The notes under the pieces are model-generated. The model did no database searches and had not been told where the DNA came from. It saw only the letters and a list, made by a program, of their open reading frames with translations. 42,468 nt of DNA from an uncultured Lachnospiraceae bacterium (GTDB taxonomy: Bacteria > Bacillota > Clostridia > Lachnospirales > Lachnospiraceae): positions 1 through 42,468 of the forward strand of contig CADAXW010000009.1 of the NCBI GenBank assembly GCA_902792005.1, read 5' to 3'. The translations under genes were made by a program, and so were the position numbers. Position 1 is the first letter of the stretch, and every line of letters begins with the position of its first letter. This document shows, piece after piece, positions 23,657 to 32,171 of the stretch.

Positions 23657-24697
23657 TTGAAGACCAGGGTTCACGCGTCGAGAATAATTGCATATTTGGT
23701 ACAATACGGCCTGGTCGTTTTCATGTACTGGTTTTTACGGGCACATTTCTTTTTGATGTTTTTGGCGATCATGAGTATTGTACCTTTTTTGTCGATCCTG
23801 TCGGTCTTTGTTCTCAGGCGGAAGCTGGAGGTTAAACTCGAGGCTCCGGAACGGGAGCAGAGCAGGGATGATCTGGGCTTTCTTCATCTTCGGATCAAGA
23901 ATCCTACATGGATCGTATCGCTGGATGCGAATATCCTGCTTCGCACGGAGAGCTGCTTCTATGAGGATGTGGCGGATACGAAGCTGTCCGTTCCCATCCA
24001 GATGCATTCCACCTATGAGCAGATGATCCCTCTCAGATACACGAGAAACGGTATGTACCGCTATCAGATGGCAGGGTTCACCGTGCGTGATTTTCTGGGA
24101 CTGGTTTCTCTTGCCAAGGATGTGGATTCCAGTACAGAGGTGGTGGTCCTCCCGCCCACGGAGGGACGTGCGGTAGGAGACCTTTCGGATATGAGCCGGG
24201 GAATGACGGAGAGTGAAGAGACCATGAAGCGTGGCCATGATTTCTCCGATGTCTCGGACGTAAGAGAGTATATCCCGGGAGACAAGCTGATGTCCATTCA
24301 CTGGAAGCTTTCCGCCAAGCGGGATATCCTCATGGTGAAGGACCGGGTATCCATGTCGGATCAGCAGATGGTGATCCTGGCAGAGCTGTCCGGAGACCAT
24401 GCCATGGTGGATGAGATCCTGACCCTGACCTACGGTGTGTGCATGTCCTTTGTCCGGGAGCAGGTCTATATCCGGCTTCTGTGGTGGAGTGAGGGAAGGT
24501 TCTCTTTTGAGGAAAGACAGATCATGAATAAGGAATCTCTGAAGGAGGCCTTTTCGGATCTTTATTATGACAAGATCTATGAGGATACGGACAAGACCCG
24601 GGAGCTGATGCAGAGCATCCATCCGGAGTTAAAAGCCTACGTGCATATCTGTAACAGAAATGGAGAGGCCGATGCCGAAGTTGTTGAACAGGACTAA
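23657..24697 (+). CDS. DUF58 domain membrane protein, copy 2
   Basis: A 346-residue protein. Two N-terminal hydrophobic helices (about 12-27 and 32-54) anchor it. A beta-rich region follows (about 60-160), then the DUF58 signature GHDFSDVSDVREYIPGDKLMSIHWKLSAKRDILMVKDR (about 194-231). The start is TTG 23657, with GAGG seven bases upstream; no better start exists. It is distinct from the anchorless DUF58 protein at 16427. It overlaps the transglutaminase gene by 26 bases. As in related loci, it probably forms a membrane complex with the transglutaminase-like protein and is remodelled by MoxR; this is inference. Confidence 0.88.
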   Translation: MKTRVHASRIIAYLVQYGLVVFMYWFLRAHFFLMFLAIMSIVPFLSILSVFVLRRKLEVKLEAPEREQSRDDLGFLHLRIKNPTWIVSLDANILLRTESCFYEDVADTKLSVPIQMHSTYEQMIPLRYTRNGMYRYQMAGFTVRDFLGLVSLAKDVDSSTEVVVLPPTEGRAVGDLSDMSRGMTESEETMKRGHDFSDVSDVREYIPGDKLMSIHWKLSAKRDILMVKDRVSMSDQQMVILAELSGDHAMVDEILTLTYGVCMSFVREQVYIRLLWWSEGRFSFEERQIMNKESLKEAFSDLYYDKIYEDTDKTRELMQSIHPELKAYVHICNRNGEADAEVVEQD

Positions 24698-27155
24698 ACA
24701 ACTGAATAAGGCAGAACCGAAGCTGACGAAGGAAGAGAAACGAAGGATCCGTCGTTCCGCCTGGCGGGATGAGGATCTGAGAGAGGTTCCTCTTGCGGAG
24801 GGCGTGATCATTGATCAGTCGGTGTATCAGATCGCGGAGAATCGCTTCTGGACCCTGATCATTAAGGGCTTCGTGGTATATCTCATCACGGCAGGAGCCA
24901 TTGGCTGCTACCTGTCAGCCATGGAGATCCTGTTCTCAGAGATCATCTTCCACCTGGTGATCCTGTCCACGGCCATTCTCTGCGCCTGTCTGTATCACAG
25001 CTGGAAGTCCGAGAACCTGGGTTATCTGATCTTTTTTGCGCTCTATGCGCTGACGCTCTTTGCGTTCCGGGATTATATCAACAGCGGCTTCTACGCCATC
25101 GTCAATGATACGAATGAGTATGCGGCCATGTTCTTTGATACCGAAGGTCTGCAGCATTACAACGAGCGGATCAGCAACCGGTATGCAGCCGTGACGGTAG
25201 CCATCTGTCTCATTGGCATCGCGGTGAACATCCTGCTGAACAACTATATCCTGCGCCGCGCCAGATATATGATCGCGGCCTTTTTGGGCGTGACCGTCAA
25301 CCTTATCCCGCTCTACATGGAGAAGGAGCCGGAGCTTCTTTACTCTCTGATGCTGATCGCGGGACTGTCCATGACATATATCCTGAAATGTGGACGACAT
25401 TTCCACTTAAGCAGGAATGACCATATCTTCAAGAGGCGAAAGCAGGGCCTGTCCTACGGCCTGGATTTCAAGTCTCTCCGACATGGGATGCTGCTGACGC
25501 TTCTGCTTGTTCTTGTGGTGGCCACAACCGTGAATCTTGTGCGCCCCAGAAGTCAGTATGAATACTACCGGACCAGGAACAAGTATAAGCAGGCCACGAA
25601 AGAGGTGATCCAGAATGTGATCATGCTGGGCTTTGCCGGTCTGTGGAACTGGTATCCCAACGACGGCGGTCTTGCCAGCGGTAGTCTTGGAGGGGTATCC
25701 TCCATCCGGCTGGACTATCAACCGGATCTGAATATCACATTTACGCCATATTCTTATGATACACTGTACGTGAAGAATCTCATCGGACAGACCTACGTCC
25801 CCGTGGAGAACTACTGGAACCAGCCGGAGAATTACATGGATTCTGCCGAGCAGAATCTCTATGAGGCGGAGGCCCTGAAGAAGGCCTACGAGTCCGGGAA
25901 GGATCAGACGGCCAAGGGCAAGATGATCATTAAAAATGTAGCGGCGCCCCAGAAGAATTACATGCCGTATTATACCGGGGACATCCCGGGGGAGATCCTT
26001 GTAAAGAATTCCAAGGAAGTGGTATACTATCCTCTGTTTTCCCAGGAGAATCTGGAAGAGGAGGAAGTGAAGGCGGCACAGAATTATCTGGATGTGCCTG
26101 AGGTCAACCGGGAGGAGATCCGGAAGCTTGTTCGGAGTGCAGGGATCACAGAAGAAGATGATCCCATGCTTGCAGTTCAGAAGCTGAGTGAGTATTATGA
26201 AAGAGAGATCCCATATACCATCCGGCCCGGGGCAACTCCCTGGCGAAAGGACTTTATCAACTATTTCCTTTCGGATAACCGGAAGGGTTACTGTGCACAT
26301 TTCGCCAGTGCAGCGGTTCTGGCCTTCCGTTCTGTGGGGATCCCGGCAAGATACTGTGAAGGGTATGCGATCTCCTATTCCCAGATCCTCAGTCGGGGCG
26401 AACTGGTAAACGGAGAGAAGTACAGCGATTATTATGACGGATATAACGCCCTGGGTGAGACGGCGGTGATCTCGATCAATGCAACGGATGCCAATGCCCA
26501 TGCCTGGGTGGAGATCTACGTCAAAGGAAAGGGATGGGTCGTGGCCGAGACCACACCGTCCTCCACTCTGGATGCCGATGATGGTACAGCATCCTTCTGG
26601 GAGCAGTTTAACAGCATTTTCGGAGACGGAGATGAGGATAATGCCGAGCGTGAGGGCGGAGGCGGAGGCTTCCGGATTGCCTTCGGTGAAGGAACCATGC
26701 GGATCGTAGCCTACGTGCTGCTGGGCGCCATCGTTCTGGCTCTGCTGATCTTCCTGTTCCTCAGGCTGCTGCCGGTGATCCGTTATCACAGAGCTTACCG
26801 ACGGGGTGACTGGTCGGAGAAGCTGGTGCTCTACTATGGAAGAGCCATGCGGCGGAGACGAAGAGATAAGGGACTTAGGGACTGTGTCAACTACCGGGAG
26901 TCCATGGAATATCTGTATGATAAACGAAGAGGTGCGGCGGTGCCGGATACCGACTGGATGATCTATCGGGAGCCGGTGAAGGTAGATGGCCGAAGGGTGA
27001 ATGCGGAGCCTCTGGAGGAGCTGATCCGTATGCTGGAGCAGGCCGGTTTCTCAAATGTGCCGCTGACAGAAGAGGAGTTCCGACTGGCAATGAAGAGAAT
27101 GGATGAACTGCTGACCGGAGTTCATCAGAATAGTGAGGTGAAGGATGAGAAGTGA
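24672..27155 (+). CDS. Transglutaminase-like membrane protein
   Basis: An 827-residue protein. The N-terminal third has about six to seven transmembrane helices. A large extracytoplasmic region holds a transglutaminase-like core whose triad can be read as Cys541 in KGYCAHFASAAV, His610 in NAHAWVEIY, and an acidic residue at E626 in VVAETTPSS, where Asp is usual. A Gly-rich linker (GGGGG) leads to a final transmembrane helix (about 675-697) and a basic cytoplasmic tail. These proteins act as surface peptidases, acyltransferases or crosslinkers. ATG 24672 is chosen because GGAGAGG precedes it; ATG 24660 is an alternative. It overlaps DUF58 upstream by 26 bases and DUF4230 downstream by 11. Confidence 0.88.
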   Translation: MPKLLNRTKQLNKAEPKLTKEEKRRIRRSAWRDEDLREVPLAEGVIIDQSVYQIAENRFWTLIIKGFVVYLITAGAIGCYLSAMEILFSEIIFHLVILSTAILCACLYHSWKSENLGYLIFFALYALTLFAFRDYINSGFYAIVNDTNEYAAMFFDTEGLQHYNERISNRYAAVTVAICLIGIAVNILLNNYILRRARYMIAAFLGVTVNLIPLYMEKEPELLYSLMLIAGLSMTYILKCGRHFHLSRNDHIFKRRKQGLSYGLDFKSLRHGMLLTLLLVLVVATTVNLVRPRSQYEYYRTRNKYKQATKEVIQNVIMLGFAGLWNWYPNDGGLASGSLGGVSSIRLDYQPDLNITFTPYSYDTLYVKNLIGQTYVPVENYWNQPENYMDSAEQNLYEAEALKKAYESGKDQTAKGKMIIKNVAAPQKNYMPYYTGDIPGEILVKNSKEVVYYPLFSQENLEEEEVKAAQNYLDVPEVNREEIRKLVRSAGITEEDDPMLAVQKLSEYYEREIPYTIRPGATPWRKDFINYFLSDNRKGYCAHFASAAVLAFRSVGIPARYCEGYAISYSQILSRGELVNGEKYSDYYDGYNALGETAVISINATDANAHAWVEIYVKGKGWVVAETTPSSTLDADDGTASFWEQFNSIFGDGDEDNAEREGGGGGFRIAFGEGTMRIVAYVLLGAIVLALLIFLFLRLLPVIRYHRAYRRGDWSEKLVLYYGRAMRRRRRDKGLRDCVNYRESMEYLYDKRRGAAVPDTDWMIYREPVKVDGRRVNAEPLEELIRMLEQAGFSNVPLTEEEFRLAMKRMDELLTGVHQNSEVKDEK

Positions 27156-27783
27156 GCGTAGTGAAAGAGCGGAACGTCGCAGGATCTGGTGGTCCAGCCT
27201 GAATCAGATGACCAGGACCATCATACTGATCGCCATGGCCATTGCCCTGATCATGGGCGGTGTCTGGCTGAAGACCTTCCTGTTCGGGAAGAGTGAACCC
27301 AAGATCACCGCAGATTACATCACCGGGAAGCTGGATGTGGCAAGCGAGCTGACCACGGCGGAGCTGACCTACAACGGTCTGGTCACCTATGAGGACGGAT
27401 CCATTCCCTTCCTGACCAAGAAGGGATTTACCATGAAGTACACCGCTACGGTGAAAGCCGGGATCGACTTTTCCAAGATCGAGGTAAATGTAACGGGTAA
27501 GACCGTGGAGGTGACGCTTCCGGAGGCAGAGGTGCTGTCCTCCCACGTGGATCCGAACACCATTGAATTCTTTGATGAAAGCTTTGCCATCTTCAACTGG
27601 AGAGACAATGAGGATGTAACCCAGGCCATATCCATTGCAGAAGGAGATGTGAAGGCCAACGCCGATATGGACGAGCTGAAGAAGAAATCCGAGGAGCAGG
27701 CGGAGAAACTGATCCGCGGACTGCTGCAGGATGCCATCGGCGAGAGGGAGCTGGTGATCAAGAAGAAGACAGGGGTGGAATGA
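27145..27783 (+). CDS. DUF4230-family membrane-anchored protein
   Basis: A 212-residue protein with a basic N-terminus (MRSERSERAERRR), one transmembrane helix (about 24-43) and an extracytoplasmic domain. The domain pattern matches DUF4230: KLDVASELTTAELTYNGL, YTATVKAGIDFSKIEVNVTGKTVEVTLPEAEVLSSHVDPNTIEFFDE, and a long C-terminal amphipathic helix with DELKKKSEEQAEKLIRGLLQDAIG. The function of the family is unknown. It overlaps the transglutaminase gene by 11 bases and is the last gene of the operon. No clear terminator follows; the next 120 bases are A+T-rich and end in a strong promoter. Confidence 0.82.
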   Translation: MRSERSERAERRRIWWSSLNQMTRTIILIAMAIALIMGGVWLKTFLFGKSEPKITADYITGKLDVASELTTAELTYNGLVTYEDGSIPFLTKKGFTMKYTATVKAGIDFSKIEVNVTGKTVEVTLPEAEVLSSHVDPNTIEFFDESFAIFNWRDNEDVTQAISIAEGDVKANADMDELKKKSEEQAEKLIRGLLQDAIGERELVIKKKTGVE

Positions 27784-27871
27784 TCCGCGCAACATTTTTG
27801 GGAATTGTATATAAAAGTCTGACAACTTAGACAATTATACTTAATTTAATTGAAAATAATCAAGATTTGTA

Positions 27872-27900
27872 TTGACATGTCAAACAATTTGATCTATAAT
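27872..27900 (+). promoter_or_regulatory. Perfect-consensus sigma-A promoter of the large RNA
   Basis: -35 TTGACA (27872-27877), 17-base spacer, -10 TATAAT (27895-27900). Both hexamers are perfect, the only such case in the window. A+T-rich DNA (27836-27871) upstream could act as an UP element. The predicted start is near 27907. Such strength fits a highly expressed stable RNA. Confidence 0.88.
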
Positions 27901-27906
27901 AAGTTT

Positions 27907-28518
27907 ACACTTAACGAGTGAAGATAATCTGCAGCGACACTGCAGAACTACCCCGAATGGTGCGGGGTAAATACGGAGGAAAGGAAGGTAGATAAGGCGG
28001 CCGAAATAGTTTCGGATGCAGTCTCCGGTGGCCGGAGATGGAGCAAGCGGTAAGAGGTCCCGTATTCCGGATAAAAGGATTAATTTTCCTTATGTCAGAT
28101 CTGGATAGATGAATGTTCAGAGTGGTTTTTACCACCACCTGCAGCGGGCAGGCTACCTTTTATTCGAAACAGACTGGATCAGCCAATTCGAAACTTTTTT
28201 TCAGCAAGTCAGAAGAATGATTTATGATGCGACTTAGCATAATTCGTAACTTGTGGATGTGGCAACCTGAATTTACCGATATGCGTCCTGGAAACCGAAA
28301 GGTACAGACGTCGTAAGATGAGATAGGCTGTATAGATATATCATGTAGAAACAGCAAATGGCGGTGATTGGTATCGCAGTAGGTACGGGAACGTAGGTAA
28401 GCGGTTGAACGGTTTTAGATGTGGATCTGCCCGATGGCGTAGGCCTGGTGGGTTCACGACGACAACTTCATAAGAACTTCCGGAGGACATCTACCCGAGA
28501 CAGATGTCCTCCTTTTTT
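27907..28518 (+). ncRNA. Putative large structured non-coding RNA (~610 nt)
   Basis: The stretch after the perfect promoter has no credible reading frame but many self-complementary segments. Local hairpins include CTGCAG/CTGCAG (27929-27945), TACCCCG/CGGGGTA (27949-27969), CCGAAA/TTTCGG (28000-28014), CTCCGG/CCGGAG (28023-28037), GTGGT/ACCAC (28122-28135), CCTGC/GCAGG (28138-28152) and a GAAA tetraloop in ACC-GAAA-GGT (28293-28302). A longer pairing, AATACGG (27969-27975) with CCGTATT (28060-28066), closes a multi-stem domain. It ends in an intrinsic terminator. It lacks the conserved core of RNase P, tmRNA and 6S RNA as I know them, and no group II intron domain V. Size and layout resemble the ornate large classes OLE, ROOL and GOLLD, but I cannot assign it. 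The neighbouring VanZ gene has its own promoter. Confidence 0.72.
28482..28518 (+). terminator. Intrinsic terminator of the large RNA
   Basis: A perfect 11-bp stem (GGAGGACATCT, 28482-28492, with AGATGTCCTCC, 28502-28512), a nine-base loop and six T residues (28513-28518). Confidence 0.93.
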
Positions 28519-28552
28519 GTTCTCTCTTTTTATTCTTTTCCTGAGGGAAGCG

Positions 28553-28561
28553 TGGTATAAT
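28553..28561 (+). promoter_or_regulatory. Extended -10 promoter of the VanZ gene, almost abutting its ATG
   Basis: TGG followed by perfect TATAAT (28556-28561). The ATG starts at 28568, seven bases later, which is where transcription should begin. This predicts a leaderless mRNA. The -35 (TTCTTT at 17 bases) is poor. Confidence 0.6.
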
Positions 28562-28567
28562 ACCCCT

Positions 28568-29083
28568 ATGGAAAAAACGGAAAACAGCAAAAGGGTATAT
28601 ATATTTCGGGGCCTGGTGATCCTGTGGATGGTGGTGATCTTTGTCTTCTCAGCGGCGGACGGAGATGAGTCCTCCAAAACCAGCGGCTGGGTAGGTCGGA
28701 TGATCGGATCCATCCTGCATTCCGACTTTGAGGACTGGACGGAGGAAGAGCAGCAGGCCTATGCAGAGAAGATCGAGTACCCCATAAGAAAAGCAGCCCA
28801 TGCGACGGAGTATGCCGTGCTGGCGCTGCTGTTCTTTGGTGCGCTGACCTTCGAGGGGAAGAAGCGATACATCTTCTCCTGGATATTTACGGTGATCTAT
28901 GCCTGTACGGATGAGTTCCACCAGCTCTTTGTGCCGGGCCGGGCCGGCCGGCTGTTCGATGTGGGTGTGGACAGCCTGGGAGCGCTGGCTGGACTGCTGA
29001 TCCTGGCAGGCTGCCGGGCCCTGTGGCTGAGGCGGAAGAACCGACAGGTTACTCATCCACAATCTCAGAATTCACCTTCGTGA
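28568..29083 (+). CDS. VanZ-like membrane protein
   Basis: A 171-residue protein with four hydrophobic segments (about 12-30, 78-96, 100-120 and 138-158). The VanZ family pattern is visible: FVFSAADGDESS after the first helix, RKAAHATEYAVLALLFFGAL, and CTDEFHQLFVPGRAGRLFDVGVDSLGALAGL, with the conserved EFxQxFxPGRxxxxxDVxxxxxG. VanZ gives low-level teicoplanin resistance in enterococci; most homologues like this one have no known role. No ribosome-binding site lies before the ATG; the -10 TATAAT is immediately upstream, so the message may be leaderless. Its 3' end overlaps the convergent DUF6062-like gene by 35 bases. Confidence 0.85.
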   Translation: MEKTENSKRVYIFRGLVILWMVVIFVFSAADGDESSKTSGWVGRMIGSILHSDFEDWTEEEQQAYAEKIEYPIRKAAHATEYAVLALLFFGALTFEGKKRYIFSWIFTVIYACTDEFHQLFVPGRAGRLFDVGVDSLGALAGLLILAGCRALWLRRKNRQVTHPQSQNSPS

Positions 29084-29768
29084 TGGCCCTCGGCAGAGCA
29101 TCTCTGGAATTGTTCCAGGGCTTATCCGCGTTCCGGTGGTCAAACTTGTCAATGAACCAGGAGGTATCCTGATTGACCCGGTCCAGATTCTCAAAGAATA
29201 CCTGGTTCAGGACCTGGAGCAGTGCATCTGCATCCTTTCCCAGACGTTTTACGCCCTCTTCATAGAGACGTCCGTAATGGGAAAGGCAGAAGCCCTTGCA
29301 GCCTGCAACCTTTGTCTTAAACTCGGGATCCTTTTTCCAGAGATAGAAGAAGGTATCTACATAACGGTCAAACACCGGGGTGATGCGCCCGCATACAAAG
29401 CAGGTGCTTTCCACGGTATGGATCAGCTTTACAACAGGGGCTTCCCCTGTTTTTTTTGAGAGAAAACCGCCCCGTTCTCCCGGCCCCTGGTCGGCGGCGG
29501 CGCGAAGATCCTTCAGCAGCTTATTCATATGGGTGTTCATCATCAGCGCAAGCCCCAGCCGGTTCTTTCTGGCGTAGAGCTGACGGATGTGGACGGAGCA
29601 GAAGCCCAGCCGGTCCGTGACCTCCCGGTTGTCATCCTCCATATAGCTGGGACCGAGAGTGAACTCGATCGCAGAGTTTTCGATATTATGGAACATTTCA
29701 CAGAAGGGACATTCACTGTCACCTTCAAAGGCTTCATTCACGGGGATCGTAAACAGCTGTTCTGCCAT
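29049..29768 (-). CDS. DUF6062-like cysteine-rich protein
   Basis: A 239-residue soluble protein. The N-terminal part has CPFCEMF and GFCSVHIRQLY; the centre has CFVCGRI and CKGFCLSHYGRLYEEG. These repeated CxxC and Cx2-3CxxH elements suggest two metal-binding or disulfide units of similar design, perhaps an internal duplication. I associate this pattern with DUF6062, common in Lachnospiraceae and of unknown function, but have not checked it. The start is ATG 29768, not upstream, because AAAGGAGGAA lies directly before it on the minus strand. Its 3' end overlaps the VanZ gene. It shares a compact divergent promoter region with the ABC transporter. Confidence 0.78.
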   Translation of the reverse strand: MAEQLFTIPVNEAFEGDSECPFCEMFHNIENSAIEFTLGPSYMEDDNREVTDRLGFCSVHIRQLYARKNRLGLALMMNTHMNKLLKDLRAAADQGPGERGGFLSKKTGEAPVVKLIHTVESTCFVCGRITPVFDRYVDTFFYLWKKDPEFKTKVAGCKGFCLSHYGRLYEEGVKRLGKDADALLQVLNQVFFENLDRVNQDTSWFIDKFDHRNADKPWNNSRDALPRAITKVNSEIVDE

Positions 29769-29815
29769 GGGTATTCCTCCTTTGTCCGGATTTGTCCGAG
29801 GGGTGGCGCTTTCTT

Positions 29816-29844
29816 TTGCATTTTCAACACAAATATTATACAAT
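29816..29844 (+). promoter_or_regulatory. Promoter of the amino-acid ABC importer, overlapping a divergent -10
   Basis: -35 TTGCAT (29816-29821), 17-base spacer, -10 TACAAT (29839-29844). On the minus strand a TATAAT occupies 29835-29840, probably the -10 of the DUF6062-like gene, so the two promoters overlap and may exclude each other. Confidence 0.55.
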
Positions 29845-29879
29845 AGAAAAGCAAATCATAGAAGGGGGAGACGGGGAAA

Positions 29880-31391
29880 GTGAGACGAAAAATAAAACTC
29901 ATTTTAATCCTCTGTATCAGTATCCTCGGTATTCTCGGGCTCTCAAGCTGTGGTAAGGAGCAGCCGAAGAATACCGTTTTCAGCGTGGATGATCTTAAGG
30001 GGAAGACCATCGGTGTTCAGATGGGTACCACAGGTGACGTCTATGCATCGGAGTATGAGGAGGACGGGTCCGGGACGAAGGTGGAACGATTCCATAAGGG
30101 TGTGGATGCGGTGACATCTCTGAAGCAGGGCAAGCTGGACTGCGTGATCATCGACGAACAGCCGGCGGAGGCCTTCGTGCGCAATAATGAAGATATCGAG
30201 ATCCTGGAGGAGGACTTCGCGCTGGAGGAGTATGCAGCCGTGATCTCCAAAAAGAATCCGGAGCTTCTGAAGCAGGTCAATGAGGCGCTGATGGCCCTGT
30301 TTAAGGATGGGACCATCAACAAGATCATTCATAATTACATCCCGGATGAAACCACGGGAGAAACCGTTCCCTTCCACTATGAGCAGGCGGTGATGACAGG
30401 AGAACCCCTCCGTATCGCCACCAACGCTACATTTCCGCCCTATGAATATTATGAGGGCGGCGAGATCGTGGGTATTGATATCGACATCGCCAAGGCAGTG
30501 GCTGATAAGCTGGGCCGCGTGGTGGTGGTCAGCGACATCGAGTTCGATGCCATTATAAATGCCGTTTCTTCGGGCAAGGCGGACATGGGTCTGGCGGGTT
30601 TTACCGTCACAGACGAGCGGAAGGAGCGGATCAGTTTTACGGAGCCCTATGCCACCTCAAAGCAGGTGATCATTGTGCGGAACGGAAAGGCCAATGATTT
30701 CTGGGGCAATCTCCAAAAGAAAATGTATGATACGCTGGTGAAGGACGGTCGCTGGAAATTCCTGCTGAAGGGCCTTGGAAACACCATGCTCATTACCATA
30801 TGTGCACTGCTGATCGGCTGCTGTGTCGGGTTCCTCCTGGCAATGGTCCGGGTGGCGCATGATAAGAACGGTTCCTTTAAGGTGCTGGATCTGATCGCAA
30901 AGATTTATATCACCATCATCCGCGGAACGCCTATGATGGTTCAGCTTCTGATCATTTACTATGTGATCTTCGCATCTGTGGACCTGAATAAGGTCGTGGT
31001 GGCGATCATCGCATTTGGGATCAATTCCTCTGCTTATCTGGCGGAGGTCATCCGTTCCGGTGTCATGTCCATTGATCCGGGGCAGTTTGAAGCCGGAAGG
31101 AGTCTGGGGCTTGGGTTTGGAACCATGATGCGTTCCGTCATCCTTCCGCAGGCACTGAAAAATGTGCTGCCTGCCATCGGCAATGAGTTCATCTCTCTTC
31201 TGAAGGAGACCTCCATTGCGGGCTACATCGGTCTGCTGGATCTGACCAAGGGAGGAGATATCATACAGAGTCTGACCTACGAACCGCTGATCCCGCTGCT
31301 TCTGGTGGCGGCGATCTACCTGCTTCTGGTCATCATCTTTACAGCACTTGTAAATAAGCTGGAAAGGAGGCTGAAGCGGAATGAGCGATAA
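29880..31391 (+). CDS. Amino-acid ABC transporter: substrate-binding protein fused to permease
   Basis: A 503-residue lipoprotein-permease fusion of the polar amino acid family (GlnPH-like). The signal has a lipobox LSSC at Cys24. Residues 37-154 ([13 protein letters not shown] to INKIIHNYI) match lobe 2 of the usual binding protein; residues 176-267 ([39 protein letters not shown]) match lobe 1, which normally comes first. The order is therefore reversed, and no second lobe 2 follows. The permease (about 285-500) has five helices and the EAA loop [21 protein letters not shown]. The GTG start has GGGGGAGA upstream. It overlaps the ATPase gene by 11 bases. The amino acid transported cannot be read. 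Confidence 0.9.
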   Translation: MRRKIKLILILCISILGILGLSSCGKEQPKNTVFSVDDLKGKTIGVQMGTTGDVYASEYEEDGSGTKVERFHKGVDAVTSLKQGKLDCVIIDEQPAEAFVRNNEDIEILEEDFALEEYAAVISKKNPELLKQVNEALMALFKDGTINKIIHNYIPDETTGETVPFHYEQAVMTGEPLRIATNATFPPYEYYEGGEIVGIDIDIAKAVADKLGRVVVVSDIEFDAIINAVSSGKADMGLAGFTVTDERKERISFTEPYATSKQVIIVRNGKANDFWGNLQKKMYDTLVKDGRWKFLLKGLGNTMLITICALLIGCCVGFLLAMVRVAHDKNGSFKVLDLIAKIYITIIRGTPMMVQLLIIYYVIFASVDLNKVVVAIIAFGINSSAYLAEVIRSGVMSIDPGQFEAGRSLGLGFGTMMRSVILPQALKNVLPAIGNEFISLLKETSIAGYIGLLDLTKGGDIIQSLTYEPLIPLLLVAAIYLLLVIIFTALVNKLERRLKRNER

Positions 31392-32157
31392 GAAAAAGAA
31401 GAAGAGGATCGATCCTGACCGTGAGATCCTGATCTCCGTCCATGATCTGAGAAAGAGCTTTGACGGACAGGAGGTGCTGAAGGGGATTAACTTCGTTGTT
31501 CACAGAGGCGAGGTGGTCTCCATCATCGGGCCCTCCGGCTGCGGAAAGTCAACATTGATCCGGTCCCTTAACCTGCTGGAACAGCCGGACTCCGGCTCCA
31601 TCCGGTTTGAGGATGAGGAGATCGTGGGACTTCATGAAAGAGAGCAGAATAAGGTGCGGGAGAAGATCGGTATGGTCTTCCAGCAGTTTAACCTGTTTAA
31701 GAATAAGACCGTGCTGGACAATATCACGCTGGCTCCTGTAAAGCTGGGGCTCATGAAACCGGACAAGGCAAAGGAGGAAGCCATGCGGCTTCTGGAGCGG
31801 ATCGGTCTTGCAGATAAGGCGGCGAACTATCCTGCCCAGTTGTCCGGCGGACAGCAGCAGCGTGTGGCTATCGCAAGGTCCCTGGCCATGAAGCCGGATG
31901 TAATGCTTTTTGACGAGCCCACCTCCGCACTGGATCCCCAGATGGTAAATGAGGTGCTTACCCTGATGAAGGACCTGGCGGCCACAGGAATGACCATGGT
32001 GGTGGTAACTCATGAGATCGGCTTTGCCAGAGAGGTCTCTGACCGTGTGGTTTTTATCGATGAAGGCGTGATCAAGGAGGACGGAAGTCCGGATGAGGTT
32101 TTGAATAATCCGGAAGACGACAGGCTTCGGGATTTTCTCGGAAATGTTCTGAAATAG
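31381..32157 (+). CDS. glnQ: Amino-acid ABC transporter ATPase (GlnQ-like)
   Basis: A 258-residue ABC ATPase energising the importer encoded upstream. Walker A is GPSGCGKST (about residues 50-58), the Q-loop is MVFQQFNLF, the ABC signature is [15 protein letters not shown], Walker B is [12 protein letters not shown] and the switch His is in VVVTHEIGF. The N-terminal extension [15 protein letters not shown] is basic and longer than usual. The gene starts inside the permease gene (11-base overlap) with AGGAGG upstream, so the two are made together. The gene symbol reflects the family; whether glutamine is the substrate is not known. Confidence 0.92.
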   Translation: MSDKKKKKRIDPDREILISVHDLRKSFDGQEVLKGINFVVHRGEVVSIIGPSGCGKSTLIRSLNLLEQPDSGSIRFEDEEIVGLHEREQNKVREKIGMVFQQFNLFKNKTVLDNITLAPVKLGLMKPDKAKEEAMRLLERIGLADKAANYPAQLSGGQQQRVAIARSLAMKPDVMLFDEPTSALDPQMVNEVLTLMKDLAATGMTMVVVTHEIGFAREVSDRVVFIDEGVIKEDGSPDEVLNNPEDDRLRDFLGNVLK

Positions 32158-32171
32158 AAAAGGGGGTTACA

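Noticed and set aside
25407-26789. 460-residue open frame on the minus strand opposite the transglutaminase gene
   Set aside because: Low-complexity composition, no ribosome-binding site or family features; the plus strand has the catalytic triad.
27911-28357. Two short minus-strand frames (75 and 65 residues) opposite the large RNA
   Set aside because: No ribosome-binding sites, no coherent composition; the plus-strand promoter, hairpins and terminator explain the region better.
27907-28518. RNase P RNA, tmRNA, 6S RNA or group II intron as the identity of the large RNA
   Set aside because: The RNase P core near GAGGAAAGTCC, tmRNA ends and tag frame, and a group II domain V with GTGYG 5' end were looked for by eye and not found. 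A covariance search would be decisive.
28568-29083. Glycopeptide resistance locus from the VanZ-like and VanY-like genes
   Set aside because: The two genes are 24 kb apart and there is no vanHAX or vanRS; both families are common housekeeping proteins in Clostridia.
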